This document shows, piece by piece, positions 8,286-17,343 of a stretch of DNA of 64,000 nucleotides. The first letter of the stretch is position 1. Every line of letters begins with the position of its first letter. The notes under the pieces are model-generated. The model saw only the letters and a list, made by a program, of their open reading frames with translations, was not told the origin of the DNA and did no database searches. Origin of the DNA: Candidatus Equimonas faecalis (GTDB taxonomy: Bacteria; Bacteroidota; Bacteroidia; Bacteroidales; Bacteroidaceae); NCBI GenBank assembly GCA_018066245.1, contig JAGHRT010000004.1:180071-244070 (forward strand). The letters run 5' to 3'. Made by a program: the position numbers and the translations under genes.

Positions 8286-9380
8286 ATGGCTAATGCTAAT
8301 CTTTCAAACGCGAAAAGGGCCAAGCAAGACGAGTTCTACACGCAGTACTCCGACATTGAGAAGGAGGTGAACGCCTACCTGGAGTACAATCCCGACACCT
8401 TCAAGGGCAAGGTCGTGCTCCTGCCTTGCGATGACCCTGAGTGGAGCAACTTCACACGCTTCTTTGCCCTGCATTTCGAGAGCCTGGGCTTGCGCCGCCT
8501 TGTCAGCACAAGCTATGCTCCGGCCAAGAAGCAGTTGCAAGAGGCCCCGCTCATCACGATGTTCGAGGCCGAGAGCCCGCAGTTTGACCCTACAAAAGCG
8601 CAGACGCGCGGCAAGATATTTGTGCTCGACCGCGACGTGGACGGCGACGGGCATATAGACATCAACGACCTTCAGTGGCAGTACCTTGAAGGCGACGGCG
8701 ACTTCCGCAGTCCTGAAATCAGGGCTCTGCGCGACGAGGCCGACATTATTGTAACCAATCCCCCCTTCTCGCTTTTCCGAGAGTTTTTTGCGTGGATTTT
8801 GGAGGCGGGCAAGCAGTTCCTCATCATAGGAAACATGAATGCCATTACGTATAAGGAGGTATTCCCCTATATACGTGCGAACAAAGTGTGGTACGGCTGT
8901 TCCATCAGCAGCGGCGACCGCGAGTTTGGCGTGCCCGATTCCTATCCGCTCTCGGCGGCAGGCTGGCGCGTAGATGATAAGGGGCGGAAATTTATCCGCG
9001 TGAAGGGTGTGCGCTGGTTTACCAATCTGGACCACGGACGCCGCCACCAGCCTCTCCCACTCTTAACGATGGCCGACAATTTCAAGTTCAGCAAGCATAA
9101 GGAACTTTTGGGAAGGACGGAATATGCCTGCTACGACAACTACGAAGCCATAGACGTGCCCTACACGGACGCTATTCCGAGCGACTACGAGGGGGCTATG
9201 GGCGTGCCTATCTCCTTTCTGGATAAGTATTGCCCCGAACAATTTGAGATATTGGACTGTAATGAGTACAGAAAGGCTGATAATGTTAAGATAAAAGCTC
9301 ATGGTTTAATTAAGGATAGCGAGGCGGCCATCAACGGAAGCGCCACTTATGCCCGCATCCTAATTCGTAAAAAGCACTAA
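8286..9380 (+). CDS. adenine-specific DNA methyltransferase, EcoRI-methylase family
   Basis: The 364-residue product resembles the M.EcoRI family (Pfam EcoRI_methylase), which N6-methylates adenine in a specific DNA site using SAM. The start MANANLSNAKRAKQDEFYTQ at 8286 matches the family N-terminus; an in-frame ATG at 8214 would add a leader lying in the RNA terminator. The atypical SAM region is around KVVLLPCDDPEWSNFTRFF (about 39-57), the catalytic NPPF is at 158-161, and family-typical WYGCSISSGDREF and FTNLDHGRRHQPL follow. The partner gene starts 3 bp after the stop, so they are almost certainly cotranscribed and translationally linked. No EcoRI-like endonuclease is present. The last 100 bp are more AT-rich than the surroundings, suggesting a mosaic or acquired gene. 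Confidence 0.88.
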   Translation: MANANLSNAKRAKQDEFYTQYSDIEKEVNAYLEYNPDTFKGKVVLLPCDDPEWSNFTRFFALHFESLGLRRLVSTSYAPAKKQLQEAPLITMFEAESPQFDPTKAQTRGKIFVLDRDVDGDGHIDINDLQWQYLEGDGDFRSPEIRALRDEADIIVTNPPFSLFREFFAWILEAGKQFLIIGNMNAITYKEVFPYIRANKVWYGCSISSGDREFGVPDSYPLSAAGWRVDDKGRKFIRVKGVRWFTNLDHGRRHQPLPLLTMADNFKFSKHKELLGRTEYACYDNYEAIDVPYTDAIPSDYEGAMGVPISFLDKYCPEQFEILDCNEYRKADNVKIKAHGLIKDSEAAINGSATYARILIRKKH

Positions 9381-9383
9381 CCT

Positions 9384-10544
9384 ATGAAAACGACATTACT
9401 GCAAATCACGATTAAGGACATCTGCGAGGGCTTTGTCTATAATGAGTTGGAGGGCAAGGGGCTCTTTGGTATGGGCGGCCGGCTTACCGTTCAGCCGGAG
9501 TATCAGCGCAACTACATCTATGCCGACGGCAAGAGGGATGTGGCCGTGATACAGAGTGTGCTGAAGGGCTACCCCCTCGGCCTTATCTACTTCAACAAGG
9601 TGGGCAACGACCGCTACGAAGTGTTGGACGGACAGCAACGCATCACTTCGCTGGGCCGCTTCCTGACCAACAAACTGGATATAATGGACGACAACGGCAA
9701 CCCGCAAAACATAGGCAGCCTGCCGCTGGAAAAGCGCCGCATGATTGAGCAGGCCGCGCTGCTTGTGTATGTGTGCGAAGGCACGGAGGACGAAATCAGG
9801 GAATGGTTCCGCACGATAAACATTGCGGGCATCCAGCTCAACGAGCAGGAGATATTGAACGCCACATACTACGGGCCTTTCGTGACCAGGGCGAAGTCCG
9901 TGTTTTCCAATTCCAACAATCCGCTGATGCAGAAGTGGAAGGCTTATGTCAGGGGCGACGAGAAGCGGCAGGAGGTGCTGCACACGGCTTTGGAGTGGGT
10001 GAGCGGCGGGCAGGTGGCCAGCTATATGAGCCGCCACAGGCTGGATGCCGGCGCGGATGAGCTGGAGCGGTATTTCCATGCGGTGATTGACTGGGTGTCG
10101 GCCACCTTCAGTGCGGTCTATCCTGAAATGCGCGGTTGCGAGTGGGGGCGGCTGTATGAAGCATACCATACGAAGCCTTTCAGCCCCGTGGAGGTGGCCA
10201 GGAAGGTGGAGCGGCTGATGGGCGACTTCTTTGTACAGGACAAGCGCGGCGTGTTTGAGTACGTGCTGGGCGGGGAGCAGGACACGAAGCTGCTCAATAT
10301 ACGGCTGTTCGATAAAGCTACGATTCGCAGCGTCTATACCCGCCAGACGGCTGAGGCCAAGGCGGCGGGGCGGAGCAACTGCCCCTTCTGCGCTCAGGAG
10401 GGCAGGGAGAACAAGGACCGCATCTACAAGGAGGCGGAGATGGATGCCGACCACGTTACGGCCTGGAGCCGGGGCGGAACCACCACGGCGGACAACTGCC
10501 AGATGCTCTGCAAGCATCACAACCGCATGAAGGGGAACAGATGA
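9384..10544 (+). CDS. DUF262 and HNH endonuclease protein
   Basis: This 386-residue protein joins an N-terminal DUF262 domain (ParB-like; PEYQRNYIY at 39-47 and DGQQR at 82-86) to a C-terminal HNH nuclease. The nuclease has CPFC at 333-336, [11 protein letters not shown] around 355-365, N371, Cys376 and HHN at 378-380. DUF262 proteins such as GmrSD and SspE use the DGQQR pocket in NTP-dependent, modification-sensed restriction, usually with a DUF1524 nuclease; here it is a classical HNH. It sits 3 bp after an adenine methyltransferase with no other restriction gene nearby, so I infer the restriction half of a two-gene system. Whether methylation blocks or licenses cleavage cannot be told from sequence. 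The gene ends just before a strong hairpin terminator. Confidence 0.88.
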   Translation: MKTTLLQITIKDICEGFVYNELEGKGLFGMGGRLTVQPEYQRNYIYADGKRDVAVIQSVLKGYPLGLIYFNKVGNDRYEVLDGQQRITSLGRFLTNKLDIMDDNGNPQNIGSLPLEKRRMIEQAALLVYVCEGTEDEIREWFRTINIAGIQLNEQEILNATYYGPFVTRAKSVFSNSNNPLMQKWKAYVRGDEKRQEVLHTALEWVSGGQVASYMSRHRLDAGADELERYFHAVIDWVSATFSAVYPEMRGCEWGRLYEAYHTKPFSPVEVARKVERLMGDFFVQDKRGVFEYVLGGEQDTKLLNIRLFDKATIRSVYTRQTAEAKAAGRSNCPFCAQEGRENKDRIYKEAEMDADHVTAWSRGGTTTADNCQMLCKHHNRMKGNR

Positions 10545-10607
10545 CCCGGCGGGGAGGAAGCCCCCCCTGCGCCGCCGAGCCGCAGGTGCGGCAACCAACT
10601 TCTTCTC

Positions 10608-10750
10608 CTTATCCTATACGATAGGAAAGACAAGTCCGCCGAGCCGCAAGGGCGGTAGCCTGACTCCGAAAAAAAGTCCGCCGATAGGAAAAATTAGTCC
10701 GCCGATAGGAAAAACTATCGGCGGACTTTTTTTCTTTACTCTATAGGACG
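10608..10750. repeat. intergenic repeat cluster with both core types
   Basis: A CCTATACGATAGG copy, a GTCCGCCGAGCCGC variant, two direct GTCCGCCGATAGG copies and one inverted CTATCGGCGGAC copy fill the gap between convergent genes, ending in CTATAGGACGGG. The last direct and inverted copies form the terminator annotated separately. A related CCGCCGAGCCGCA element lies at 10570-10582. Confidence 0.8.
10696..10733. terminator. bidirectional repeat-derived terminator
   Basis: A perfect 13-bp stem pairs 10696-10708 with 10715-10727 around loop GAAAAA, with seven Ts from 10727 and an A-rich run on the other side. It ends the nuclease gene on the plus strand and the transglutaminase gene on the minus strand. 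The arms are opposite-facing copies of the intergenic repeat. Confidence 0.85.
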
Positions 10751-10752
10751 GG

Positions 10753-13296
10753 CTACGGCTTCAGCTTGCCGATGGTGCGCATCAGCTTGTCGCCTATGCC
10801 TATGGTATAGCCCTCGGAACGGAACACCACGCGGTTGAACGTGTCGCCTATAAGGATGGCGGGACGCTCGGCTGAGGCGATTTCGGCAGCTATAGCGCCC
10901 GTGCTGTCTATCCCTAAGCTGAGGGTGGCGGGCAGGTTGGTAAATTCCGCGCTGTTGTCCTTGAAGCGCAAGTACTCGTCCACGTCGGGGAACAGAAGGA
11001 GGATGGGGCGGCCCCAGGCTTCGAGTTCGGAGCGCATCTGCTCAAGGTCGTGGAGCACGTGGTTGGAGGGTTCGTGGTTGGCGCGGATAAGGCCCACGAC
11101 GTAGTAGCCGCGCCCGGTGTGCGCCAGGATGCTCTGCGTCTGGCCGGAGGGCAGGGCGGCGTAGAGGTTTTCGCTGTTGAACTGTCCGATAACCTGTACG
11201 CCCGTGGTGTCCTGCCGCATCACGAGGGGCACCGTGGTGGAGCCTTCGGCTCGGAAGGCTTCGAGGTGGGCCAGCACGCTGCCGTCGGCCATGCGGGTGC
11301 CGCTCACCAGGACGTAGGGCCCTGCGGCGAGGGGCTGCCCGCCCTGGAACTTACCCTGCCAGCTGTCCTCCTCGCCGTATTCCTGCAAGCGGGGGCTGCC
11401 CGCCTCAAGCCGCGAGAGGGTGAAGTGGTAGTAGTAGGCGGGGTTCTCCATGTACTGCCGTGGGGTGTAGGTGAGCGCAAGGCACGTTTCCTCCGCGCCG
11501 GTCCGGGAGGGCTCGGCAGGAGCGGCGTCCTGGAGCCGGGCCGTCAGCCAGCTGGGTTCGTCGCCGAAGGGCGGCGTGTCGGGGTCGGCATACTGCACGA
11601 GACCGGTTACCTCGTCAATGCGGGCCATTATGCCGAGGCTGCGGGCTGCGGCCACAAAGAGGAGGCCCTTGTTGCGGACATCGCAGCAGCGGTGGCGGAG
11701 GGCTTTCTCGGGCGAAAGCCATGTGGAGGAGGGGTTCCACACCGAGTCGGTCTCCACCTGCGTGCGCAGCCACTCGGCCAGGAGGGCGGGATTCTCGCGG
11801 AAGCTGTCTTTCTGCTTGGGCGTGAAGGCTTCCTGCAAGGGCTTGCGCCATGCCGACAGGTGCTCCGTGGCGATGCGGGGGCAGGCCACATAGCGGGCGT
11901 AGAGGGGCTCGTCGGTGATGAGGGGCAGGCTGACGTTCTGCAAGTGGTGGTCGATGACGTCGAAGTCGAGGTCGCGCAAATCCTTCTCGCTGAGCGTGCG
12001 CAGCAGGGTGCGACCTGCCTGACCGTACTTTTCAAGGAGGCGGCTCACGTTGGCATGGTTGCCCCGGCTCATCCGTATGAGTTCTTCGCCCTGCGGGAAG
12101 GTGGCGACGTAGGCCGTGCGCAGACTGTCCTCGGTGGCCTTGCGCCGCTCGTTCAGGGCGGCGGCTTCGGGGCTGACGGCGGGAAGCTGCGTGGTGCCGG
12201 CGGGCGGCGTGAGCGTATAGTCGGCCTGCCAGCTGTCGCCCTCGCGGCGGTCGAGGGGAACGGTCGTAGCGCAGCCGGCATGGACTTGCCTTACCCCATA
12301 GGCCGCTCCGTCAGGACGGCGGGCACTGGCCCATACGATCATGTCGCCCATGCCCGTAACGATGCTTGCGCGGCCCGCCGAGTCGGCGGTGGTGCGGTAG
12401 ATGGTGTAGAACTCGCCGTAGTTGTAGAGTTTGAACTCTACGGTTGCGCCTGGCTCGGTGGTGATGTGGGTGCGCGTAGTCTCGGCATAGCCGGGCGTAA
12501 CGTTGATTTCGGTGAACGTGGGGGCGAAGCTCACCTTATCCTCAGGGCCGTCGTAGCGACCGAACACCCGCGTGTGCATCATCATGCCCCGCGAGGCTGG
12601 CTGATTGAACCACCCGAGGTCAAGCACGGGCTCCGGCTCGCAAGCACCCAAGAAGTGCCAGCCGCCATCCACCCACACCTCCACCCAGGCGTGGTTGTCG
12701 TCGGTATGGGCCCATCGGGGCGTATAGACCTGGCGGGCGGGAATGCCCACGGCCCGCAGGGCGCTCACCGTGAACGTGCTTTCTTCGCCGCAGCGTCCGT
12801 AGGCCGTGCGCATGGAGGCCAGGGGCGAGGAGGTGCGGGCGTCGGAGGGTTTGTAGGTAACGTACTCGTGGCACCAGTGGTTCACCTCCAGGGCGGCCTC
12901 CTGCATGGACAGGCCGGACACGCGGCGGGCGAGTTCGTCGTAGCAGGCGGTGCGGAAGGAGTCGAGGTGCTCGTTGTTCACGCGCAGGGGCAGTACGAAG
13001 TGCCGCCATTCGCGCTCGGGCACGCTCTGCCCCCAGGGCATTTCCTCGCGGGCGCGGAGTGTGCAGCGGGTCTGGCCGACGTAGAAGTCGGGGGTGTAGT
13101 CGGCCACGTCGGGCCAGCTCATGTAATCATAGAGGAAGCTTACGGCTTCGCGCTCGGCGGGGGTCTGGGTCAGGGCAAGGGCTTGGCTGCGGATTTGCAG
13201 GCGGGCGGTCTCCTGGGCCGTAGCGGCTTTGGCCACGGGCAGGCTGAGAAGCAGCAGGGCCAGGCAGAGGGTGCGTTGCATCATTGGGATATTCAT
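10753..13296 (-). CDS. secreted transglutaminase-like domain protein
   Basis: The product (847 residues from 13296) begins MNIPMMQRTLCLALLLLSLP, a signal peptide; starts at 13284 or 13281 are also possible, and a longer frame to 13545 runs through an intergenic hairpin and is unlikely. The N-terminal third is a transglutaminase/protease-like domain with Cys169 in GRCGEESTFTVSALRAVGIP, His202 in DNHAWVEVW, and GWHFLGACEPEP after it, the expected Cys-His-Asp arrangement. The remaining 550 residues are unassigned and partly beta-rich, with a second transglutaminase-like stretch (RHRCCDVRNKGLLFVAAARS) lacking the same spacing. Such exported proteins are common in Bacteroidales. The function is probably peptide or cell-surface processing, substrate unknown. 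It lies 84 bp after the small secreted gene on the same strand. Confidence 0.8.
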   Translation of the reverse strand: MNIPMMQRTLCLALLLLSLPVAKAATAQETARLQIRSQALALTQTPAEREAVSFLYDYMSWPDVADYTPDFYVGQTRCTLRAREEMPWGQSVPEREWRHFVLPLRVNNEHLDSFRTACYDELARRVSGLSMQEAALEVNHWCHEYVTYKPSDARTSSPLASMRTAYGRCGEESTFTVSALRAVGIPARQVYTPRWAHTDDNHAWVEVWVDGGWHFLGACEPEPVLDLGWFNQPASRGMMMHTRVFGRYDGPEDKVSFAPTFTEINVTPGYAETTRTHITTEPGATVEFKLYNYGEFYTIYRTTADSAGRASIVTGMGDMIVWASARRPDGAAYGVRQVHAGCATTVPLDRREGDSWQADYTLTPPAGTTQLPAVSPEAAALNERRKATEDSLRTAYVATFPQGEELIRMSRGNHANVSRLLEKYGQAGRTLLRTLSEKDLRDLDFDVIDHHLQNVSLPLITDEPLYARYVACPRIATEHLSAWRKPLQEAFTPKQKDSFRENPALLAEWLRTQVETDSVWNPSSTWLSPEKALRHRCCDVRNKGLLFVAAARSLGIMARIDEVTGLVQYADPDTPPFGDEPSWLTARLQDAAPAEPSRTGAEETCLALTYTPRQYMENPAYYYHFTLSRLEAGSPRLQEYGEEDSWQGKFQGGQPLAAGPYVLVSGTRMADGSVLAHLEAFRAEGSTTVPLVMRQDTTGVQVIGQFNSENLYAALPSGQTQSILAHTGRGYYVVGLIRANHEPSNHVLHDLEQMRSELEAWGRPILLLFPDVDEYLRFKDNSAEFTNLPATLSLGIDSTGAIAAEIASAERPAILIGDTFNRVVFRSEGYTIGIGDKLMRTIGKLKP

Positions 13297-13315
13297 GATT
13301 ATCGGTATGATAAGT

Positions 13316-13370
13316 AAACGTGGGAGCACAGCGGACGGGCACCGGCCCATAGCCACCTGTTCCCACGTTT
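13316..13370 (-). terminator. hairpin between two minus-strand genes
   Basis: A perfect 10-bp stem pairs 13316-13325 with 13361-13370 (AAACGTGGGA type), with further weak pairing inside the loop. On the minus strand it follows the 158-codon gene and is trailed by TTTACTTAT. It may be a terminator or an attenuator for the transglutaminase gene. Confidence 0.5.
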
Positions 13371-13379
13371 GCGGACAGT

Positions 13380-13856
13380 CTATTCTTTCTTGTCGGCCAC
13401 CACTTGGCCGTAGGCTTTCTCCCAGTCGGTGTCGAGGGAGAAGGGCGTGAGCTCGCCCTGCCCGAGGTAGGCATCGGCGGTGGCCCGGTCGGTGTCGTGC
13501 CACATGGGGTTGTCGTCGGTGGCCTTGATGAACTTCACTATGCACTCCTTGCGCTCATTGCCCTGATGGGAGAGCAGCTCCTTGAAGAAGAGGTCGGTGA
13601 ACTCCGAGAGGCTGAGCGCCTGCCTGTCGAGAAATTCCGTACTCACGGAGTCGGACTGTTCGAAGGCCTTGTTGCGCATGTAGGTCAGTGCGGTACGCTT
13701 AAACTGCGCTATGCGCGTGGCGGTGTAGTTGCTGGTGGGATTGTTCACCACGCGGGTAGCTGATTCCATCACCATGTTGAACACTTCCTGCGCCTTGAGG
13801 GCATTGAGGCCGCCTCCGAGGGCGAGGACGATGAGTAGGATAAATTGTCGTTTCAT
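13380..13856 (-). CDS. small secreted protein of unknown function
   Basis: I do not recognise the family with certainty. The 158-residue product starts MKRQFILLIVLALGGGLNAL, a clear signal peptide with likely cleavage after KAQ. The mature part is helical and charged, with no cysteines, no lipobox and no catalytic motif. The ATG at 13856 leaves a 150-bp gap to ruvC filled mainly by intergenic repeats. A hairpin follows the stop, so it may be transcribed alone. Its length and signal resemble small periplasmic proteins commonly seen in Prevotella-type genomes. Confidence 0.7.
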   Translation of the reverse strand: MKRQFILLIVLALGGGLNALKAQEVFNMVMESATRVVNNPTSNYTATRIAQFKRTALTYMRNKAFEQSDSVSTEFLDRQALSLSEFTDLFFKELLSHQGNERKECIVKFIKATDDNPMWHDTDRATADAYLGQGELTPFSLDTDWEKAYGQVVADKKE

Positions 13857-13866
13857 AGGGAAAGTT

Positions 13867-13963
13867 TTTTCTGTTGTATAGGGTAGTGATTTCTATCGTA
13901 TAGAGTAGTTTTTCGTAGTCCGCCGATAGGAAAAATTAGTCCGCCGATAGGCAGGTGCGGCAA
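13867..13963. repeat. intergenic repeat cluster with both core types
   Basis: Two GTATAGRGTAG-type copies are followed by two GTCCGCCGATAGG copies in the same orientation, all with the 21-22 bp spacing. This shows both core types alternating in one array. GCAGGTGCGGCAA follows, as it also does near 10580. Confidence 0.75.
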
Positions 13964-14006
13964 GCAATCCCTCTTTCTTAGCTTATAGGGCAGCAAGCAG
14001 AGGTCT

Positions 14007-14642
14007 TTACTTGTGAATCCTTTGGGCGTGGGCGGCGGCAAACTGCTCCCACGACTGTGCCTTCGTGCGGCGCGTCTCGCCCGTCTTGCGCTCCTGCAGG
14101 CCTGCGAGGGCGTTCTTCTGTGGGTACATGGTGCCGAGGTGGTGGCAGTAGGCGGCGGCCAGCGCATCGGTGGCGTCGAGGAAGGGCACGGAGCGCAGCG
14201 TCTCGTCCGAGATGCCCAACTGGCGTTGCAGCAAGGCCGCCACCTGCTCCTTCGAGGCCGCGCCGCGCCCCGTGATGGCCTGCTTTATTTGCATCGGGGC
14301 GTACTCGTGGATGGGCACCTGGCGGGCCATGGCGGCGGCAATCGCCACCCCTTGGGCTCGGCCCAGCTTGAGCATCGTCTGCGCGTTTTTGCCGAAGAAC
14401 GGAGCCTCGATGGCGAGTTCGTCGGGCTTGAACGCGTCAATCACTCCCATAACGCGCTCGTAAATGCGCCCCAGTTTAAGGTAAATGTCGGGCACCTTGC
14501 GCATGTCTATCACGCCGAGAGTTACCATTTCCGCCTTCTTGCCCAACACGCGCAGCACGCCGTAGCCCAGCACGTTTGTGCCAGGGTCAATTCCCAGTAT
14601 GATGCGCTCCACGGGCGGCTGATTGGCGGGTCGTATGGCCAT
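14007..14642 (-). CDS. ruvC: Holliday junction resolvase RuvC
   Basis: RuvC cleaves Holliday junctions in recombination, working with RuvAB. The 211-residue product carries the acidic active site: Asp in [15 protein letters not shown] near the N-terminus, Glu in [12 protein letters not shown], and [13 protein letters not shown] toward the C-terminus. The ATG at 14642 ([14 protein letters not shown]) lies 18 bp from a minus-strand -7 box at 14660-14667, which rules out the longer in-frame start at 14702. The C-terminal 40 residues after the last acidic motif are a basic extension beyond the compact core. It is divergent from the DUF1573 gene. Confidence 0.95.
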   Translation of the reverse strand: MAIRPANQPPVERIILGIDPGTNVLGYGVLRVLGKKAEMVTLGVIDMRKVPDIYLKLGRIYERVMGVIDAFKPDELAIEAPFFGKNAQTMLKLGRAQGVAIAAAMARQVPIHEYAPMQIKQAITGRGAASKEQVAALLQRQLGISDETLRSVPFLDATDALAAAYCHHLGTMYPQKNALAGLQERKTGETRRTKAQSWEQFAAAHAQRIHK

Positions 14643-14659
14643 TTTGGACGATTTTGCCG

Positions 14660-14667
14660 CAAAATTA
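14660..14667 (-). promoter_or_regulatory. ruvC -7 box
   Basis: On the minus strand this reads TAATTTTG, a TAnnTTTG match 18 bp upstream of the ruvC ATG. It decides the start at 14642. Confidence 0.6.
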
Positions 14668-14711
14668 CAAAAAAACTCCCAGCCGCAAGGACTTATCTCC
14701 AAACTTTTTGC

Positions 14712-14719
14712 TAACTTTG
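14712..14719 (+). promoter_or_regulatory. -7 box of the DUF1573 gene
   Basis: TAACTTTG lies 28 bp before the ATG at 14747. There is no TTTG at the expected -33 position. The box is back to back with the ruvC promoter. Confidence 0.6.
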
Positions 14720-14746
14720 CCCCGATTTTAGATTAAATTAAAGCTT

Positions 14747-15142
14747 ATGAAACGCTTTCTTATCATGCTGACGCTTGTGGCCGCCGCCACGGCAGCAATG
14801 GCGCAAGCCCAAATGACATTCGAGAAAGGGGGCACTACCCACAACTTCGGCTCCTTCGACATGAGCGTAACGCAGACCTGCGTGTTTGAATTTACCAACA
14901 CCGGCGATGCCGACCTCATAATCCATCAAGCTTACAGCAGCTGCGGTTGCACCGTGCCCAGCTTCTCGAAAGAGCCAGTCAAGCCCGGGCAGAAGGGACG
15001 TATAGAAGTGTCCTACAACGGGGAGGGCAAGTTCCCCGGCGAGTTCAAGAAAGCCATCACGGTACGCACCAACGCACCCACTCCCTTAGTGCGCCTCTAC
15101 ATCGAAGGCGTGATGGAAGACACCAAAGCCAAGAAAAAGTAA
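14747..15142 (+). CDS. DUF1573 secreted protein
   Basis: The 131-residue product has a signal peptide (MKRFLIMLTLVAAATAAMA, cleavage near AQA) and one DUF1573 Ig-like domain. Family hallmarks are THNFGSF, the FEFTNTGDADLII strand and SSCGCTVPSF. DUF1573 proteins are very common small exported proteins in Bacteroidota with no established biochemical role; the fold resembles ASH/MSP-type beta sandwiches. The C-terminus ends in a lysine run. A hairpin terminator follows before manC. Confidence 0.9.
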   Translation: MKRFLIMLTLVAAATAAMAQAQMTFEKGGTTHNFGSFDMSVTQTCVFEFTNTGDADLIIHQAYSSCGCTVPSFSKEPVKPGQKGRIEVSYNGEGKFPGEFKKAITVRTNAPTPLVRLYIEGVMEDTKAKKK

Positions 15143-15167
15143 AGCACAAGCCGACCCGAAAAAATTG

Positions 15168-15230
15168 ATGGCTGGGAAAGACCGACCGCCACCGCGCGGC
15201 ACATGCCTCCCCAGCCATTCGCTTTTCCTA
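15168..15230 (+). terminator. hairpin terminator between the DUF1573 gene and manC
   Basis: ATGGCTGGG at 15168-15176 pairs with CCCAGCCAT at 15210-15218, with a GC-rich inner region, followed by CGCTTTTCC. It separates the small secreted gene from manC. Confidence 0.6.
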
Positions 15231-15250
15231 TTATATAATAAGGAGCACAC

Positions 15251-16306
15251 ATGAACAGCCACAATCACCTCGTCATTATGGCGGGAGGAAAAGGAAGCCG
15301 CTTCTGGCCGCTGTCAAGCGAGGAATGCCCCAAACAATTCCTCGACGTAACAGGCTGCGGGCATACGATGATTCAAAACACCCTTGCGCGGTTTGAAGGC
15401 ATCGTACCCAAGGAAAACGTCTGGGTCGTAACTCTGGCGCAGTATGCCGCCCTCGTGCATGAGCAGCTGCCCGAAGTGCCCGAGCAGAACCTGCTCTTTG
15501 AGCCCTGCGGCAGGAACACGGCTCCCTGCATCTGCTATGCAAGTTGGAAAATCAAGCACAGGGATCCGAGAGCCAACGTTGTGGTAACGCCAAGCGACCA
15601 TCACGTGGAGGATGTCGCCGCCTTCCGCACGGCCATTACCGAAGCCCTGGAGTACGCCGCCGAAACCGACGCGATGGTTACCCTCGGCATGAAGGCCACG
15701 CGCCCCGAAACGGGCTACGGCTACATTAAGGCCGACCTGAGCTACGCCTCGTCACGCCGCAAAAGCATCTATCGCGTCGATGCCTTCACCGAGAAACCCG
15801 ACTTTGAGAAGGCGAAAACCTACTGCGCCCAGAACAACTACTTCTGGAACGCCGGCATTTTCGTGTGGAGCGTCAGCACGGTGGTAAACGCCTTCCGTGT
15901 GTACGCCCCCGCCCTCTCCCGCATCTTCGAGGGGCTTATGGACATCTACGGCACCCCCGCTGAGCAGGCACGTATAGACAAGGTCTATCCCACCTGCGAG
16001 AACATCAGCGTGGACTATGCCATAATGGAAAAAGCCGAAGAGTTTTTCGTGCGTCCTTCCGACTTCGGATGGAGCGACCTCGGGAGTTGGAGCTCCTTGC
16101 GGGAGAAGCTGCCGCACGATGAGCGGGGCAATGCCACCGTGGGCTCCGACGTGGCACTCTACGATACGCATAATTGCATCGTTCATACGGCAGGCGCACG
16201 CAAAGTGGTGGTGCAGGGCCTCGACGGCTATGTAATAAGTGAAAAGGACGGCGTGCTGCTTATCTGCAAACTAAGCGAAGAACAACGCATCAAACTGTTC
16301 CACTGA
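15251..16306 (+). CDS. manC: mannose-1-phosphate guanylyltransferase
   Basis: This cytoplasmic enzyme makes GDP-mannose from mannose 1-phosphate and GTP, for glycan and capsule synthesis. The 351 residues comprise the nucleotidyltransferase fold only: the signature IMAGGKGSRFWPLS at 9-22, FEPCGRNTAP around 82-91, VTPSDHHV, FTEKPDFEKA and FWNAGIFVW. There is no fused cupin isomerase domain, so it is the short monofunctional form usual in Bacteroidota. Its TGA overlaps the ATG of mutY by one base, implying coupled translation. Confidence 0.93.
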   Translation: MNSHNHLVIMAGGKGSRFWPLSSEECPKQFLDVTGCGHTMIQNTLARFEGIVPKENVWVVTLAQYAALVHEQLPEVPEQNLLFEPCGRNTAPCICYASWKIKHRDPRANVVVTPSDHHVEDVAAFRTAITEALEYAAETDAMVTLGMKATRPETGYGYIKADLSYASSRRKSIYRVDAFTEKPDFEKAKTYCAQNNYFWNAGIFVWSVSTVVNAFRVYAPALSRIFEGLMDIYGTPAEQARIDKVYPTCENISVDYAIMEKAEEFFVRPSDFGWSDLGSWSSLREKLPHDERGNATVGSDVALYDTHNCIVHTAGARKVVVQGLDGYVISEKDGVLLICKLSEEQRIKLFH

Positions 16307-17343
16307 TGCATCCCTTTACTGAGACCATCGCTCTCTGGTATGAGAAACACGGGCGCAGCTTGCCTTGGCGGGTTGCGCCCGATGCGTATAGCGTGTGGCT
16401 GAGTGAGGTCATCTTGCAACAGACCACCGTGAAGCAAGGTACGGACTACTACCTGCGCTTCCTGCAACAATTCCCCACCGTCGAAGCCCTGGCTGCCGCT
16501 ACCGAAGACGAAGTGTTGCGTCTCTGGCAGGGTTTGGGCTACTACTCCCGAGCCCGCAATCTCCATGCCGCCGCCCGCCAAGTGGTCAGTATGGGAGGGT
16601 TTCCTACCGCCTATAAGGAAATTCGCACGCTCCGTGGCGTGGGCGACTACACCGCCGCCGCCATTGCTTCCCTGGCCTTCGGCGAGCCGTGCGCCGTGGT
16701 GGACGGCAACGTCTATCGGGTGCTCTCGCGCTACTTCGGCCTGGACACGCCCATCGACACCACCGCTGGTCGCAAGGCCTTCGCCGAGCTGGCCGACGAG
16801 GTGCTGGACAGGCAAAACCCCGCCCGGCACAATCAGGCCTTAATGGACTTCGGAGCCACGCAGTGCCTGCCCCGCAACCCCGACTGTATGGTCTGCCCGC
16901 TCGCAGCCGGCTGCGCCGCGCTGGCCGAGGGGCGCACGGCAGAACTTCCCGTGAAGTCGCGCCGCATACGTCCCGTGGAGGTGAATCTCTGCTATGTACT
17001 GCTCCACACTCCCAGCGGACTTTTCCTGCGCCAACGCCCGAAACGCGGCATCTGGGGCGGACTGTGGGAAATTGTCCAAGCGCCCGATTTCCTTCCCCAA
17101 TGTAATGAGCCGCAGCTTTTCATAGAGGGGTGCGGCGAGGGGCTGGACCTCCGCCCCTTGGGCGGCTTCCGCCATCAGCTGACCCACCGCACGATAGTTT
17201 GCCAAGCCTACGAATCCTGCGTGGCGGAGGGCACGGATGTGCCGGGCTATACTTTCGTCAGCTGGGACGGCCTTGACCGCTACGGCCTTCCCCGACTTAT
17301 TGAACTGATTATAGAGAAATGGAAAAACAAGACCTCCGAATAG
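16306..17343 (+). CDS. mutY: adenine DNA glycosylase
   Basis: MutY removes adenine mispaired with 8-oxoguanine or guanine, preventing G:C to T:A changes. The 345 residues show the helix-hairpin-helix LRGVGDYTAAAIASLAFG with catalytic Asp in VVDGNVYRVLSR, then the iron-sulfur loop CLPRNPDCMVCPLAAGC with exact C-x6-C-x2-C-x5-C spacing. A C-terminal NUDIX-like recognition domain follows (about 225-345, LFLRQRPKRGIWGGLWE). It overlaps manC by 1 nt and fmt by 25 nt, making a compact manC-mutY-fmt-trmH run. Confidence 0.95.
   Translation: MHPFTETIALWYEKHGRSLPWRVAPDAYSVWLSEVILQQTTVKQGTDYYLRFLQQFPTVEALAAATEDEVLRLWQGLGYYSRARNLHAAARQVVSMGGFPTAYKEIRTLRGVGDYTAAAIASLAFGEPCAVVDGNVYRVLSRYFGLDTPIDTTAGRKAFAELADEVLDRQNPARHNQALMDFGATQCLPRNPDCMVCPLAAGCAALAEGRTAELPVKSRRIRPVEVNLCYVLLHTPSGLFLRQRPKRGIWGGLWEIVQAPDFLPQCNEPQLFIEGCGEGLDLRPLGGFRHQLTHRTIVCQAYESCVAEGTDVPGYTFVSWDGLDRYGLPRLIELIIEKWKNKTSE

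Noticed and set aside
11050..13317. 755-codon open frame on the plus strand opposite the transglutaminase-like gene
   Set aside because: It is the antisense shadow of a GC-rich gene with clear signal peptide and active-site motifs; its predicted protein is Gly/Val/His-rich low complexity. The same applies to long antisense frames at 5504-6817, 20600-22120 and 49700-51205.
13297..13545. N-terminal extension of the transglutaminase-like protein to 13545
   Set aside because: It crosses a hairpin and overlaps the preceding gene, and it would bury the signal peptide.
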